This document shows positions 46,560-55,496 of a DNA stretch of 64,000 bases, one piece after another. The notes beneath the pieces are model-generated. The model was not told the origin of the DNA. It did not search any database and was given only the letters and a program-made list of their open reading frames with translations. Origin of the DNA: Catellatospora paridis (GTDB lineage: Bacteria > Actinomycetota > Actinomycetes > Mycobacteriales > Micromonosporaceae); NCBI RefSeq assembly GCF_009720365.1, contig NZ_ML769313.1:868668-932667 (forward strand), in the 5' to 3' direction. Position numbers and translations under genes: made by a program. Position 1 is the first letter of the stretch; each line of letters opens with the position of its first letter.

Positions 46560-47323
46560 CGTTCACCCCTACCTCTACGTCCCCGACGACTAGGCGGGGC
46601 AGAGGCTGCCCGCGGGGTCGGCCACCCGTTCGGCGGGGTCAAGGAGCAGACCGCCGGCATCTACGCGCAGAAGCTGTCCATGAAGGGCATGATCACGCTC
46701 GCTTTCGACGCGTCGTACCAGGGGGAGAGCGCGGGCGAGCCGCGTTTCCCGGAGGACCCGTTCGCACGTGCCGAGGACATCAGGAACGCGGTGAGCTACC
46801 TGACCACCGTCGAGGAGGTCGACCCCGCCCGCATCGGCGCGTCGGGCATCTGCGCATCCGGCGGGTACGTGCCCCACACCGCCGCGACCGACCACGGATC
46901 AATGCGGTGGCCACGGTCAGCGCCGCGGACATGGGTTCGCCGTTCCGGGACGGCCTCGGCGGCAGTGCCGATCGGGGCCGGGTCAACGGGCTGCTCGACG
47001 CCGCCGCGCAGGACCGCACCGACCAGGCCCACGGTAAGCCGGCCCGGCTGGAGCACATCGTCCCGGACGCCCCGGCTGAGGTCACCGAGGACACTCGACC
47101 ACGTGGACCTGATCTCGCCCCGGCCGCTGCTGATGATCGCCGGCACCAAGGCGGACACGAAGTACTTCAGCGAGCAGGCGTACGCCCAGGCCAAGGAGCC
47201 CAAGGAGCTGTACCTGATCGACGGGGCGACGCACATCGACCTCTACGACAAGCCCGAGTACGTCACCCCGGCGTCGAGCGTCTCGACGCCTTCTTCGACA
47301 AATACCTAGCCGCAGCCGGCTGA
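46560..47323 (+). pseudogene. Decayed tandem paralogue of the alpha/beta hydrolase
   Basis: The sequence follows the hydrolase at 45577 along its length: FGGVKEQTAGIYAQKL, GESAGEPRFPEDPFARAEDI, GASGICASGGYVPHTAATD, then DLISPRPLLMIAGTKADTKY and IDGATHIDLYDKPEYVTP. An early stop (VPDD-stop near 46591) and two frameshifts (about 46900 and 47095) break it. The middle segment ending PAEVTED lies in another frame. It is a tandem duplicate that has been inactivated. Confidence 0.85.
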
Positions 47324-47460
47324 CCCCGCGGCCATCGTCCAACAGGCGGCCGCCCCGACGACGTCGCTCTTGATGCGAGCGATGAGGTGGCCGAACTGAT
47401 GCGAACCTGCTCGATCGAGTTCGGGGGCTTCTTCTCGGCCGGCTGGGCGAGCCGTCCATA

Positions 47461-48639
47461 ATGCGCGGTATGAGATCAGGAACGGACCTGCTGGGCGACG
47501 GCGAGCGCGGTGCCACGCCGATCGAGCTCTTCTTCGACCTGGTCTTCGTGTTCGCGGTGACCCAGCTGTCGCACGCGTTGCTGCACCACCTGAGCCTCGG
47601 CGGTGCGGTGCAGACCGCGATCCTGCTGTTGGCCGTCTGGTGGGCCTGGCTCTACACCTCCTGGGTCACCAGCTGGTTCGACCCCGACCGGACCCCGATC
47701 CGGCTACTGCTGATCGCCGTCATGCTCGTCAGCTTGGTGATGTCGGCAGCCATCCCGGACGCGTTCGGCCGAGCGGCCTGGACGTTCACTATCGCCTATC
47801 TGGCCATCCAAGTGGGACGCACCGCGTTCCTGATCGTCGCCTCGCGCGAGCGCCCGGAGCTTCGCGCGAACTTCGTCCGGGTGCTCGTCTGGTTCCTGGC
47901 CAGTGGCGTGCTCTGGCTCGCCGGCGCCGCGCTGGGCGGCGGGGCTCGGACCGCCTTGTGGGCGCTGGCCGTGCTGGTCGACTACATCGCGCCACTGACC
48001 GGATTCCGGGCCCCCGGGCTGGGCCGGTCCGCGCCGCAGACGTGGACGATCTCCGGCAGTCATCTAGCCGAGCGCTGCCAGCTGTTCATCATCATCGCGC
48101 TGGGCGAGTCGATCCTGGTCACCGGCGCGACCGCCACGGGCCTGACGGCGACCCCGGCCAACACGATCGCGTTCGTGGTGGCCTTCCTGGGCAGCGCCGG
48201 GCTGTGGTGGGTGTACTTCCACCGCACGGCCGAGGCGGGCAAGGAGCACATCTCCCGGCTGGCGACGCCGAGCACGTTCGCGTTGACGGCGTACGACTAC
48301 TTCCACGTGATCATGGTGGCGGGCGTCATCGTGACCGCGGTCGGCGACGAGCTGACCATCTCCCACCCCACCGGCCACACCGGGGCCGCTACCGCGGCGG
48401 CGGTGCTCGGCGGGCCTGCGCTGTTCCTGCTCGGGGTCGGTCTGTTCCAGCGCGCGATGACCGGCCGCCTGCCGTGGCCGCACCTCGCGGGAATCGCCGC
48501 GCTGGCTGTGCTTGCGGCCCTGGTGCCGGTCGCCACGCCGCTGACGGTGGCCGCGGCGGCGACTGCCGTGGTGCTGACCGTCGCCGCCTGGGCGGCGCGG
48601 GGTGACCGCGCGCCGGATCACGCGACCCCGCTGACCTGA
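47461..48639 (+). CDS. Low-temperature requirement A (LtrA) family membrane protein
   Basis: This 392-residue protein has about ten transmembrane helices. It opens with the family signature ATPIELFFDLVFVFAVTQLSH, and HLAERCQLFIIIALGESIL is conserved near the middle. LtrA-type proteins are widespread in actinobacteria. Their transported or bound substrate is not established. An ATG at 47461 and a second at 47470 are both possible starts. Confidence 0.92.
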   Translation: MRGMRSGTDLLGDGERGATPIELFFDLVFVFAVTQLSHALLHHLSLGGAVQTAILLLAVWWAWLYTSWVTSWFDPDRTPIRLLLIAVMLVSLVMSAAIPDAFGRAAWTFTIAYLAIQVGRTAFLIVASRERPELRANFVRVLVWFLASGVLWLAGAALGGGARTALWALAVLVDYIAPLTGFRAPGLGRSAPQTWTISGSHLAERCQLFIIIALGESILVTGATATGLTATPANTIAFVVAFLGSAGLWWVYFHRTAEAGKEHISRLATPSTFALTAYDYFHVIMVAGVIVTAVGDELTISHPTGHTGAATAAAVLGGPALFLLGVGLFQRAMTGRLPWPHLAGIAALAVLAALVPVATPLTVAAAATAVVLTVAAWAARGDRAPDHATPLT

Positions 48640-48720
48640 CTGCGGCGGGGCTTTCGGATCGGTCAGTGCCCGGTGGGCAGCCGCGGTTGAAGGCCTGCGT
48701 CGCGTCCAGGGCCTGCGCCC

Positions 48721-49012
48721 GAGGATCGGCAGGAGCTGCTGGCGTTCTACGACTTCCCGGCCGAGCACTGGATCCACCTGCGGACCACGAACCCCATCGA
48801 GTCCACCTTCTCCACCGTCAAGCTGCGGGACCAAGGTCACCCGCGGGGCCGGCAGCCCGGCCGCCGCGCGGGCGATGGTGTTCAAGCTCGTCGAGTCCGC
48901 CCGGGCCCGCTGGCGGGCCATCACCGGAGCCTCCCTCATCGCTCTGGTCCGCTCCGGCGCCCAGTTCAAGAACGGCGTCCTGGTCGAGCGTGAGGAGGCC
49001 ACCGCAGCGTGA
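48721..49012 (+). pseudogene. Fragment of an IS256-family transposase
   Basis: The C-terminal third is visible: LLAFYDFPAEHWIHLRTTNP and IESTFSTVKLR (the catalytic Glu region) in one frame, then after a one-base shift VTRGAGSPAAARAMVFKLVE, ALVRSGAQFKNG and a stop. The catalytic Asp residues and N terminus are gone. It ends within 24 bases of the HAD gene. Confidence 0.85.
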
Positions 49013-49035
49013 GCAGCAGGGCCTATGCTGCGGGA

Positions 49036-49725
49036 ATGATCAAGCCCATTGAACTCGTCATATTCGACTGCGACGGCGTACTGGTCGACATCGAGCGCAT
49101 CGCCGCTCGTGTCCAGGTCGCCCTCGGAGCCGAGCTTGGGTGGCCGCTGACAGAGGAGGAGGTCGTGGACCGGTTCATGGGGCGCTCACCCGCCGCCATC
49201 CACGAGCAGATCGCCGCCCAGCTCGGCCCGGACACGGCCGCGATCTGGTCGGAGAGGTTCGAGCAGCTCCACCGGGAGGCCGTGGACGCCGAGCTTGCCC
49301 CGGTCGACGGCTTGCCGGAAGCACTCGACGCGCTCACTCTGCCGACATGCGTCGCCTCCAACGGCTCCCACGACAAGATGCGGCACACCCTGGGCCGCAC
49401 CGGGCTCTACGAACGCTTCGCAGGCCGCATCTACAGTGCCACCGAAGTCTCCCGCGGCAAGCCCGCACCCGACCTGTTCCTGCACGCCGCCCAGCAGATG
49501 GGCGTCGATCCCGAAGCCTGCGTTGTCGTCGAGGACAGCCAACCCGGCGTCCACGCCGCCCGCGCCGCCGGCATGCGAACCTTCGGCTACGCCGGCGGAC
49601 TCACCCCGGCCGAACGCCTCGAAGGCCACAACACCGTCGTCTTCCACGACATGCGCCAGCTGCCGAACCTCATCACCGAACGGCAGCCAACCCCCCATCA
49701 GGCACTGCCCACCCACAAGATTTGA
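49036..49725 (+). CDS. HAD-superfamily phosphatase (beta-phosphoglucomutase-like)
   Basis: This 229-residue protein has all HAD motifs: nucleophile IFDCDGVLVD (about residues 10-19), motif II ASNGSHDK, the lysine in RGKPAPDLF and motif IV VVVEDSQPGVHAA. The cap is a four-helix C1 type. Such proteins hydrolyse phosphate esters or isomerise sugar phosphates. The ATG at 49036 is preferred over a GTG at 49009 that overlaps the transposase stop. Confidence 0.9.
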   Translation: MIKPIELVIFDCDGVLVDIERIAARVQVALGAELGWPLTEEEVVDRFMGRSPAAIHEQIAAQLGPDTAAIWSERFEQLHREAVDAELAPVDGLPEALDALTLPTCVASNGSHDKMRHTLGRTGLYERFAGRIYSATEVSRGKPAPDLFLHAAQQMGVDPEACVVVEDSQPGVHAARAAGMRTFGYAGGLTPAERLEGHNTVVFHDMRQLPNLITERQPTPHQALPTHKI

Positions 49726-49726
49726 C

Positions 49727-50047
49727 AATTGCTCATCGGCGATCTTTGAAGTACTCCATCCAGGCACTGTGGTCCGCTGCCCAGCACAACCTGCCCATCG
49801 TCTTCGTGGCCATGCGCAACGGCGGGTACTCCATCCTGAAGTCCTTTGCCGAACTTGAGCACACTCCGGGCGTGCCCGGACTCGACCTGCCCGGACTGGA
49901 GTCGCGACCGTGGCTCGCGGCTTTGGCTGCCGCAGCGTTGAGGTCACCACGACCGAACAGCTGGAGGCCGAGTGCACCGCAGCGTTAGGCACTGCAGGTC
50001 CCACCGTCATCGTGGTGCTGACCAAGCCTCAGAAGACCGCGCTTTGA
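49727..50047 (+). pseudogene. C-terminal fragment of a ThDP enzyme (benzoylformate decarboxylase-like)
   Basis: A LIGD stretch is followed by YSIQALWSAAQHNLPIVFVA and VPGLDLPGLE, then after a one-base shift VARGFGCRSVEVTTTEQLE and GPTVIVVLTKPQKTAL and a stop. This order matches the ThDP-binding and C-terminal part of benzoylformate decarboxylase. Most of the gene (about 400 residues) is missing. A strong terminator directly follows, so the 3' end is the original one. Confidence 0.75.
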
Positions 50048-50052
50048 GTTCT

Positions 50053-50092
50053 GCGGCCGTCGCGGAGGGCGATTCGCCTCCGCGACGGCCGC
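50053..50092 (+). terminator. Very strong hairpin terminator
   Basis: GCGGCCGTCGCGGAGG (50053-50068) and CCTCCGCGACGGCCGC (50077-50092) form 16 perfect base pairs around an 8-base loop. It begins six bases after the ThDP-fragment stop. Confidence 0.85.
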
Positions 50093-50120
50093 ACTCGGCG
50101 TCCACCCGGTAAGGGACGAC

Positions 50121-50528
50121 ATGCCGCTATACAGCTGCACCATCGCTCAGGGCATGCTGAGCGCCAAGGACAAGGCCGCACTCGCCGCCGAGATCACCCG
50201 GATTCACTCCGACATCAACCATGTGCCACCGGAGTACGTCAACGTGGTGTTCACCGAACTGCCACCGGAAAACATCTACGTCGGTGCCAAACCCGGCCGT
50301 CCTGTTCTGATCAGCGGGTGGTCGCGGCGTGGTCACCCGCAGCAGGACACCACGCGGCCCGCCCTCGAAGTCTCGGCCACCGCCGCCCGCATCGCCGGCG
50401 TGGAGGAGAGCAGTGTGCTGGTCGTCACCGAGGACAGCCCGGCACAATCCGCCGTCGAAGGCGGCCGGGCGCTGCCGGAGCCGGGCGGTGAAGCACAACG
50501 GCAGGCCGAGAAAGCATCCGGGTTATAG
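50121..50528 (+). CDS. Tautomerase-superfamily protein
   Basis: This 135-residue protein begins MPLYSCTIAQG; Pro after Met is the catalytic base of the tautomerase fold. The conserved SAKDKAALAAEITRIH and NVVFTELPPENIYVGAK follow. Length and sequence match the trimeric cis-3-chloroacrylic acid dehalogenase/malonate semialdehyde decarboxylase group or related tautomerases. AAGGGA lies just before the ATG. The last residues (QRQAEKASGL) look worn compared with the usual PEPGGEAEW-type end. A MarR remnant follows on the opposite strand. Confidence 0.85.
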   Translation: MPLYSCTIAQGMLSAKDKAALAAEITRIHSDINHVPPEYVNVVFTELPPENIYVGAKPGRPVLISGWSRRGHPQQDTTRPALEVSATAARIAGVEESSVLVVTEDSPAQSAVEGGRALPEPGGEAQRQAEKASGL

Positions 50529-50632
50529 CAATCTCCTCGGGGGTGAGTCCTGACGCGTCACCGATTGTCGTCTGCACGCAACGGATGCGTTCCCGAATTG
50601 CTTCACCCTCCGCAGTGAGTGCGACCTCGACA
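50505..50632 (-). pseudogene. C-terminal fragment of a MarR-type regulator
   Basis: The minus strand reads VEVALTAEGEAIRERIR followed by GLTPEEIAITRMLSR, the dimerisation helix region at the end of MarR proteins. The DNA-binding winged helix is not readable upstream, so only about 42 residues remain. It overlaps the end of the tautomerase gene on the opposite strand. Confidence 0.6.
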
Positions 50633-50907
50633 GCTGGGCACGGCGCTGCGGATCGCTGGCAGGTATGGACTTGGCCTCGGCGAGCGGTACGTCGAGTTCG
50701 CGGAGCCGGACTCCCCGATCGTCATCGCCGAGGGCTGAGGTCAAGTCTCCCACAGTGCCGTTAGCCAACAACGCGGGCCGCCGAGACCGACAGCGTCTCG
50801 GCAGTCCACGTACTCGACGTGCTCGTGCTGCGCTAGCGGCCGAACGCTATGCCGTGGCGTCGGGCCGCCGGTCCTCGAGGTGGATGACTTCGAGTTCGTG
50901 TCCGTCC
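50633..50907. other. Gap without a recognised gene
   Basis: No convincing coding frame. A plus-strand frame ending RYVEFAEPDSPIVIAEG (stop near 50739) looks protein-like but has no start or known relative. Confidence 0.3.
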
Positions 50908-51702
50908 TTACATCTTGTCGCCCTGCGCCTGCGTGGACGGGTCACGCTGGTCCGGCTGCTGCAGCTCCTGCCAGTTCCCGAACATGTGGATCAGGACGGT
51001 GAGTTCGGGGACCGCGCTGAGCAGCTGCGAGACCACCGGTTGGCGGCTGTCGGTCCAGATCTTCAGGCGGGTCTTACCGACCTCGACCCTGGTGATGGCA
51101 TGCCATGGCACCAGCGAGTCGCGCCAGCGCGCCCCCTCGGCGGCCAGCGTGATCGGCCCGAAGACCGCGGCACCGGTCTTGCGGAGCTCTTCGGTCTTGA
51201 GCGGGAGTTTGATCGCGGAGATCTTCGCGTCGACGAACGGCACGATCTCCGGCAGTTCTTTGTAGCGTGGCTTGGCCAGGTCGACGACCTCGCCGTTGTT
51301 CAGGTCGAGGCGGCACTGCGGCACCTCGGTGTACGCGGTGCCGAGATTGACGACCCTGGTCCAGTACCGCAGGTGCGCGACGTCGTGCCAGGTCACCAAC
51401 GAGGTCACCGTGCCCCGGGGGCCGACGGTCAGCGTGCCGCCGGTGTACAGGTGACGCCATGTGTTGGCCTTGCGCCAGGTGACCAGCCCGCCGACCGCCG
51501 CCAGTGCGAGCACGCCCAGGCCCATCGCGACGACCGCGCCCGCCCCGCCCGCGGCGGCCAGCAGCACGAAGCCCAGCGCGGCGCAGCACACGACGATGGC
51601 GATGTCGGCGGCGACCGCAGACCGGTAGCGGCCGTACTGCTCACCCAGGCCGGCTTCAGTCACGGCCTGCTCGATGGAGCGTCCACCCTCACGACTGTCC
51701 AT
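50908..51702 (-). CDS. DUF6585-like membrane protein
   Basis: This 264-residue protein has a short soluble N terminus, two adjacent transmembrane helices (about 30-75) and a cytoplasmic, mostly beta C-terminal region. The latter contains two PH-like repeats (GTVTSLVTWHDVAHLRYWTR; EGARWRDSLVPWHAITRVEV). This is the usual make-up of actinobacterial DUF6585-type proteins. Function is unknown. Family assignment is by pattern only. Confidence 0.7.
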   Translation of the reverse strand: MDSREGGRSIEQAVTEAGLGEQYGRYRSAVAADIAIVVCCAALGFVLLAAAGGAGAVVAMGLGVLALAAVGGLVTWRKANTWRHLYTGGTLTVGPRGTVTSLVTWHDVAHLRYWTRVVNLGTAYTEVPQCRLDLNNGEVVDLAKPRYKELPEIVPFVDAKISAIKLPLKTEELRKTGAAVFGPITLAAEGARWRDSLVPWHAITRVEVGKTRLKIWTDSRQPVVSQLLSAVPELTVLIHMFGNWQELQQPDQRDPSTQAQGDKM

Positions 51703-51802
51703 GTGCAGATCATGCCGTGCGCATGGGCAAGCATCAATGGGTCAAGGTGTGCCAGGTCGTCCACCGCGGTGGACCGTCGAACCTGTCGATCATCGGATGC
51801 TC

Positions 51803-52159
51803 TCACTGAGCCTGACGTGCCGGACTCGGGCGTCCATCCTTCCCGTTGACCAGGTTGCCGTGGTGGTCGTAGACCGGTGCCGCCCCCTCGAGTGCGTCGC
51901 GCCATGCCCGCTCGTCGCCGGTGCTCGCGCTCCAACCATCGCCACGCTCCTCCCACATCGCGACGAGCCCCAGCAACTCCTCAGGAGTGTCGGCATAGAA
52001 CCAGCACCCGTCCTTGTGTGCCGAGTACTCGGCCTCATACTCGCCGGGATCGCGACGTAGGTAGCTCAGCTCGACCGTGTAGCCCTTCGCCTTCAACGCG
52101 AACAACGCCGGACCGCCGGTGTTGCCGGCAACACGGATCTTGACCCGGTACTCCCGCAT
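51803..52159 (-). CDS. Small hypothetical protein
   Basis: This 118-residue soluble protein starts MREYRVKIRVAGNTGGPALF and has ELLGLVAMWEERGDGW near the middle. I see no known domain. The ATG at 52159 is preferred because GGGGA is five bases before it; the frame is open to 52219. The composition (acidic, aromatic) resembles small immunity-like or SUKH-like proteins but there is no toxin gene beside it. Confidence 0.6.
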   Translation of the reverse strand: MREYRVKIRVAGNTGGPALFALKAKGYTVELSYLRRDPGEYEAEYSAHKDGCWFYADTPEELLGLVAMWEERGDGWSASTGDERAWRDALEGAAPVYDHHGNLVNGKDGRPSPARQAQ

Positions 52160-52219
52160 GCGGTCCCCACTCGAACGGCCAGGCATCGGATCAGAAGTCT
52201 GCGTCATCACGCGGCTCAC

Positions 52220-52673
52220 GGCATCCGGTTTCCCTTGGCGTTCGGTCGGACCGGGTATCGATGTCCGGGCCGCCCGTTGAGGAAGGTCTAATCAGTCTGA
52301 ACGCGGTCTGATGTCGTCGTCGCCGATGGTTAGGCGGTTGCTGTACAGCAGCGGCGTACAGCAACGCTGTCGCCCGTATCCGACCGAGCCCGACCGGGAC
52401 CACGCTCCAGACGTCGTCCGTGCCCGGCGCCGGCCGTCCCGCACCTCATGATCGGCGATTGAGTAGCATGTCGCGTCGACTCGCCGGATCACCCGCCCGA
52501 GGTCTACGGCAAATCGCGCTGCCGTGACCCGTGCGAAACACTCGACGCGTCCCCGGGGGGAGACGATCTCGCACGAACCGCCTGGCGGTGCCGTGCGCCC
52601 GTCCCGAATCCTGACTGTCGCCCCGCCGTGTGATCATCGGCAGGTCACACCACCGTCCGCGCCGGAGGAGAGC
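52220..52673. other. Gene-free stretch
   Basis: No coding frame with a ribosome site is visible. Short minus-strand frames at 52292-52492 and 52446-52637 lack conserved-looking content. Confidence 0.4.
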
Positions 52674-53225
52674 ATGGGGTCATCGAGCTGGACTTCCAGG
52701 GTGCCGTATCAGCACGACGTCGAAGCCGCCCTCGAGCAGGCCCGCCAGGACGCCTACGACCGGGGTGACTACTACCGGGTGTCACCGGACATGCAGGCGC
52801 GGACGATGGGCGAGGAGGAGTACGTCGCCTGGGAGATGGCGGCGTTGCGCCGCAGCTTGGCTGAGGCGTTCGGCGATGATTTCCCCGACCCGGATGACTC
52901 GATGGCGCGGGACAGCTGGCGGGCCGCCCAGGTGGAGGTGACGGGCCCGGACAGTCTGCTGGACGCGCAGATCTACTCGGGCGCCCACTCGGTCATCGAC
53001 ATGACCGGTGTCGCACCGTCTCCCGAGATGGGCATGGTCGCGCCCGTGCCGCACGACGTCCTGGAAGAGGTGTTCGGCACGGGCCGGCCGGCGGCCGACG
53101 CGATCGCCGCGGCCATTTCCCGAAGGAGCCTGGAAGACTTCGGCCGCTGGTACGGCGCCTACGTCGTGGCGTACGACGGCGAGCACCCGGAGTCGATCGT
53201 CTTCTTCGGACATAGCGGCGACTGA
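52674..53225 (+). CDS. Hypothetical acidic soluble protein
   Basis: This 183-residue protein begins after GAGGAGAGC. It contains a tyrosine/acid-rich N-terminal part (DRGDYYRVSPDMQARTMGEE) and a C-terminal FGRWYGAYVVAYDGEHPESI. No transmembrane or signal segment is seen. I do not recognise the family. Confidence 0.65.
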   Translation: MGSSSWTSRVPYQHDVEAALEQARQDAYDRGDYYRVSPDMQARTMGEEEYVAWEMAALRRSLAEAFGDDFPDPDDSMARDSWRAAQVEVTGPDSLLDAQIYSGAHSVIDMTGVAPSPEMGMVAPVPHDVLEEVFGTGRPAADAIAAAISRRSLEDFGRWYGAYVVAYDGEHPESIVFFGHSGD

Positions 53226-53227
53226 CC

Positions 53228-53445
53228 GGAGGACTGGTTCCCTCAGCTCGGTGCGCCGTAGGCCCTCGCGCAGCTCGTCGTCGGTTCATGACGAGATAGA
53301 CCAGTGCGCAGTCCTGCGGGCCGGTCACGTCCAGCTGGCAGAGGGTGCACGGCTCGCCCGGCCGCACCGGGCAGCGCGCATCGGGTCGACCTGGCCGCCG
53401 GTCCCGCAGGGCCTGCTCCGCCGTTACTGCCGACTTTTCGGGCAT
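53228..53445 (-). CDS. DUF6767-like small cysteine protein, frameshifted
   Basis: MPEKSAVTAEQALRDRRP, then CPVRPGEPCTLCQLDVTGPQD with CALVYLVM is the core of short actinobacterial DUF6767-type proteins (four Cys, possible metal site). After VYLVM the family's TDDELREG continues only if one A of AA near 53288 is removed; in the sequence as given the frame runs on into junk antisense to the neighbouring gene. So this is either a one-base mutation or a sequencing error. Confidence 0.5.
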
Positions 53446-53553
53446 ACCGTCAACCGTGCCATGCCGGAGTGGTTGCCGTGCATGTCGGAGGCGCCGAAGG
53501 GACCGAGATGCAGTGCCCGAGGTCACCGGCCCGGCGCGCTTGGCGAGCGCAGG

Positions 53554-54012
53554 TCAGTCGGCCACCCGGATCGGATCGCCGGTGTTGGAGACGAACACGA
53601 CCAACAGCTTCGCCGGTTGCGTGCTGCTGGTGTTCTCGGTCAGCACATGGTGGGCACCCGGCGGCTCGACCCAGTTCTGGCCCGCCGTGTACGTCTGCAC
53701 CGGCTGGCCTTCGAGCTGGCTGCGCACCGCGCCGTCGAGGACGTACGCGTACACGAATGCCTGACCGTGCCGGTGCGGGACCGCGCGGGAACCGGCCGGG
53801 AAGTCCACGATCGCCGAGGTGAACGTCTTTCCCGGCACGTTCGGAAGCGCCTGTTCGAGCAGCACCGTCACCGTCTCCTCAGGCGGTTCCTGCCAGGTCA
53901 CGGCGGCGACCGCCGGCCGGTCCGCCGGACGTGGCGCCGTGGCCGTCCAGCCGATCGCCCCCGCCGCCATACCGGCGGCCAGGACGGCCCCGGACACTCG
54001 CATCCCGATCAT
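53554..54012 (-). CDS. Secreted cupin-domain protein
   Basis: This 152-residue protein has an N-terminal signal or anchor segment (VSGAVLAAGMAAGAIGW). Its cupin barrel has the metal motif HRHGQAFVYAYVLDG (two His) and a second-motif histidine in PPGAHHVLTEN. Cupins of this size bind a metal and often small acids. The substrate is unknown. Confidence 0.82.
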   Translation of the reverse strand: MIGMRVSGAVLAAGMAAGAIGWTATAPRPADRPAVAAVTWQEPPEETVTVLLEQALPNVPGKTFTSAIVDFPAGSRAVPHRHGQAFVYAYVLDGAVRSQLEGQPVQTYTAGQNWVEPPGAHHVLTENTSSTQPAKLLVVFVSNTGDPIRVAD

Positions 54013-54274
54013 GACTGATCCCCCTCAGCCCTCGGTGCTCGATTGATCGACTCAAAGTGCTCGGCCGGTGGGCGCGCGCGGTGCAGACCCGTCGCCGTGC
54101 CTGCCAGCCCACTGGAATTGTCCTACCTTCGCCCGCGGTCGCCTCACGGAACCGGCATTCGACCGCGGTCCGGCGGTTGCCCACTCGCCATGGATCGCGG
54201 CGACAGAGCACGTCGGCCAAGGTCGAACGATATGATCAACAACGCTCACCCCCGCGAGAAGTGGGAGGACGGCA

Positions 54275-54703
54275 ATGATCCCGATTCGGGCAGAAGATAT
54301 CAAAGGCCTCATGTTCGTCAACCCGGAAGGCCTCTACGACCCCCGTCCGAATGCGTATTCGCACCTGGCTGTCTACCCGGCAGGCTGGAGGGTGATCCTC
54401 CCGGCCGGACAGGGCGGCGAGACCGCGGACGGTGCGCTGGTCGACGACTTCGCCACCCAACTCAGGCAGGCGTTGAAGAACACCGAAACGGTGCTGGCCG
54501 CGGCTGACGCCAAGATGTCCGATGTGGCGAAGTTCAACCTGTTCGTCGTCGACCACAGCACGGAGAAGTTCGCCGCCATCAGGGAAGAGTTCACGAGGGT
54601 ATGGGGCGACACGAAGCCGCCGTGGACGTTGATCCCGGTGCCCGCGCTGGCGCTCAAAGGCATGCTCGTCGAGATCGACGTCATCGCCGTCGTGCCGCAC
54701 TGA
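54275..54703 (+). CDS. RidA-family protein
   Basis: The 142-residue protein has the RidA fold with TQLRQALKNTETVLAAA and VVDHSTEKFAAIREEF. The WTLIPVPALALKGMLVEIDV C-terminal strand carries an Ala-Leu-Lys where archetypal RidA has ARxxxP with the key Arg; that Arg is not obvious. RidA proteins deaminate reactive enamines/imines; the missing Arg makes that activity uncertain. GGAGGACGGC lies before the ATG. Confidence 0.85.
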   Translation: MIPIRAEDIKGLMFVNPEGLYDPRPNAYSHLAVYPAGWRVILPAGQGGETADGALVDDFATQLRQALKNTETVLAAADAKMSDVAKFNLFVVDHSTEKFAAIREEFTRVWGDTKPPWTLIPVPALALKGMLVEIDVIAVVPH

Positions 54704-54781
54704 ATCCCGTCCCGGCAGCGTTCACCGTGGGGGAGTTGCATGCACACCTGCGCCGCACGCCGGGTCCGGCCGCACCCGCCG

Positions 54782-55294
54782 TCAGCCGCTGGGCGGCCTG
54801 ACGAGGACCAACCAGGCGTTGACCACTCCGCTGACCAGGGCGGCGATGACTCCGGGAACGAGGACGTACAGCCCCCACTCGCGGCCTGCGGCGCAGGCGA
54901 CGCCGCTGACGGCGACCAGGGTCACGGCGGTCAACGTGAGGCTGACTATGTCGATCGTGCGGGCAAGGGAGTTGGGCCGGGTCGCTCTCGACGCCCGGTG
55001 ATCGAAGACCGCCAGTGCCGTACCGGCCGCGGCCGCCACGACGATGATCTCCACGCCGAGTGCCGGCAGTGCCTGCCGCGGAATCACCAGCAGCATGGAC
55101 AGGATCAGGACCGTGATGAACAGCGTCAGCGTCTGCGCGGCCCGGTAGCGCAGGTCGCTGGTGCTGACAATGGACTCGATCCGCAGGGTCACGGCGACGA
55201 ACAGCAGTCCGGTGAGGGTCGCGGCGGCCGTGCCGGCCACGATGCCGAAATTCGCCCACTCGGCCACGTCCGAACCGGTCATGATCCCCATCAT
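54782..55294 (-). CDS. Four-helix membrane protein, unknown function
   Basis: This protein of about 170 residues has four predicted transmembrane helices, including NFGIVAGTAAATLTGLLFVA and TLFITVLILSMLLVI. Several Met codons (55294, 55291, 55282) could be the start; MMGIMTGSDVAEW is typical. I do not recognise a function. It is convergent with RidA. Confidence 0.6.
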   Translation of the reverse strand: MMGIMTGSDVAEWANFGIVAGTAAATLTGLLFVAVTLRIESIVSTSDLRYRAAQTLTLFITVLILSMLLVIPRQALPALGVEIIVVAAAAGTALAVFDHRASRATRPNSLARTIDIVSLTLTAVTLVAVSGVACAAGREWGLYVLVPGVIAALVSGVVNAWLVLVRPPSG

Positions 55295-55496
55295 GCGGTA
55301 ACGGCAGGCCGGTTGATGAGTTCTCGCAGCCAATCGTGGTGATTGAAATACGCTCCGTGGTAAGGCTGGGCGAGTTCGCCGACCGGTCGCCCCGCGCCCG
55401 GGGTGGCCGGGTTACCGGACCGGGCGACGAGGCGCGGCAGCAACAGTGAACACCGCTTGCCGGCGATCGTCACCGACCGAATGGAGGGCACGCGTC

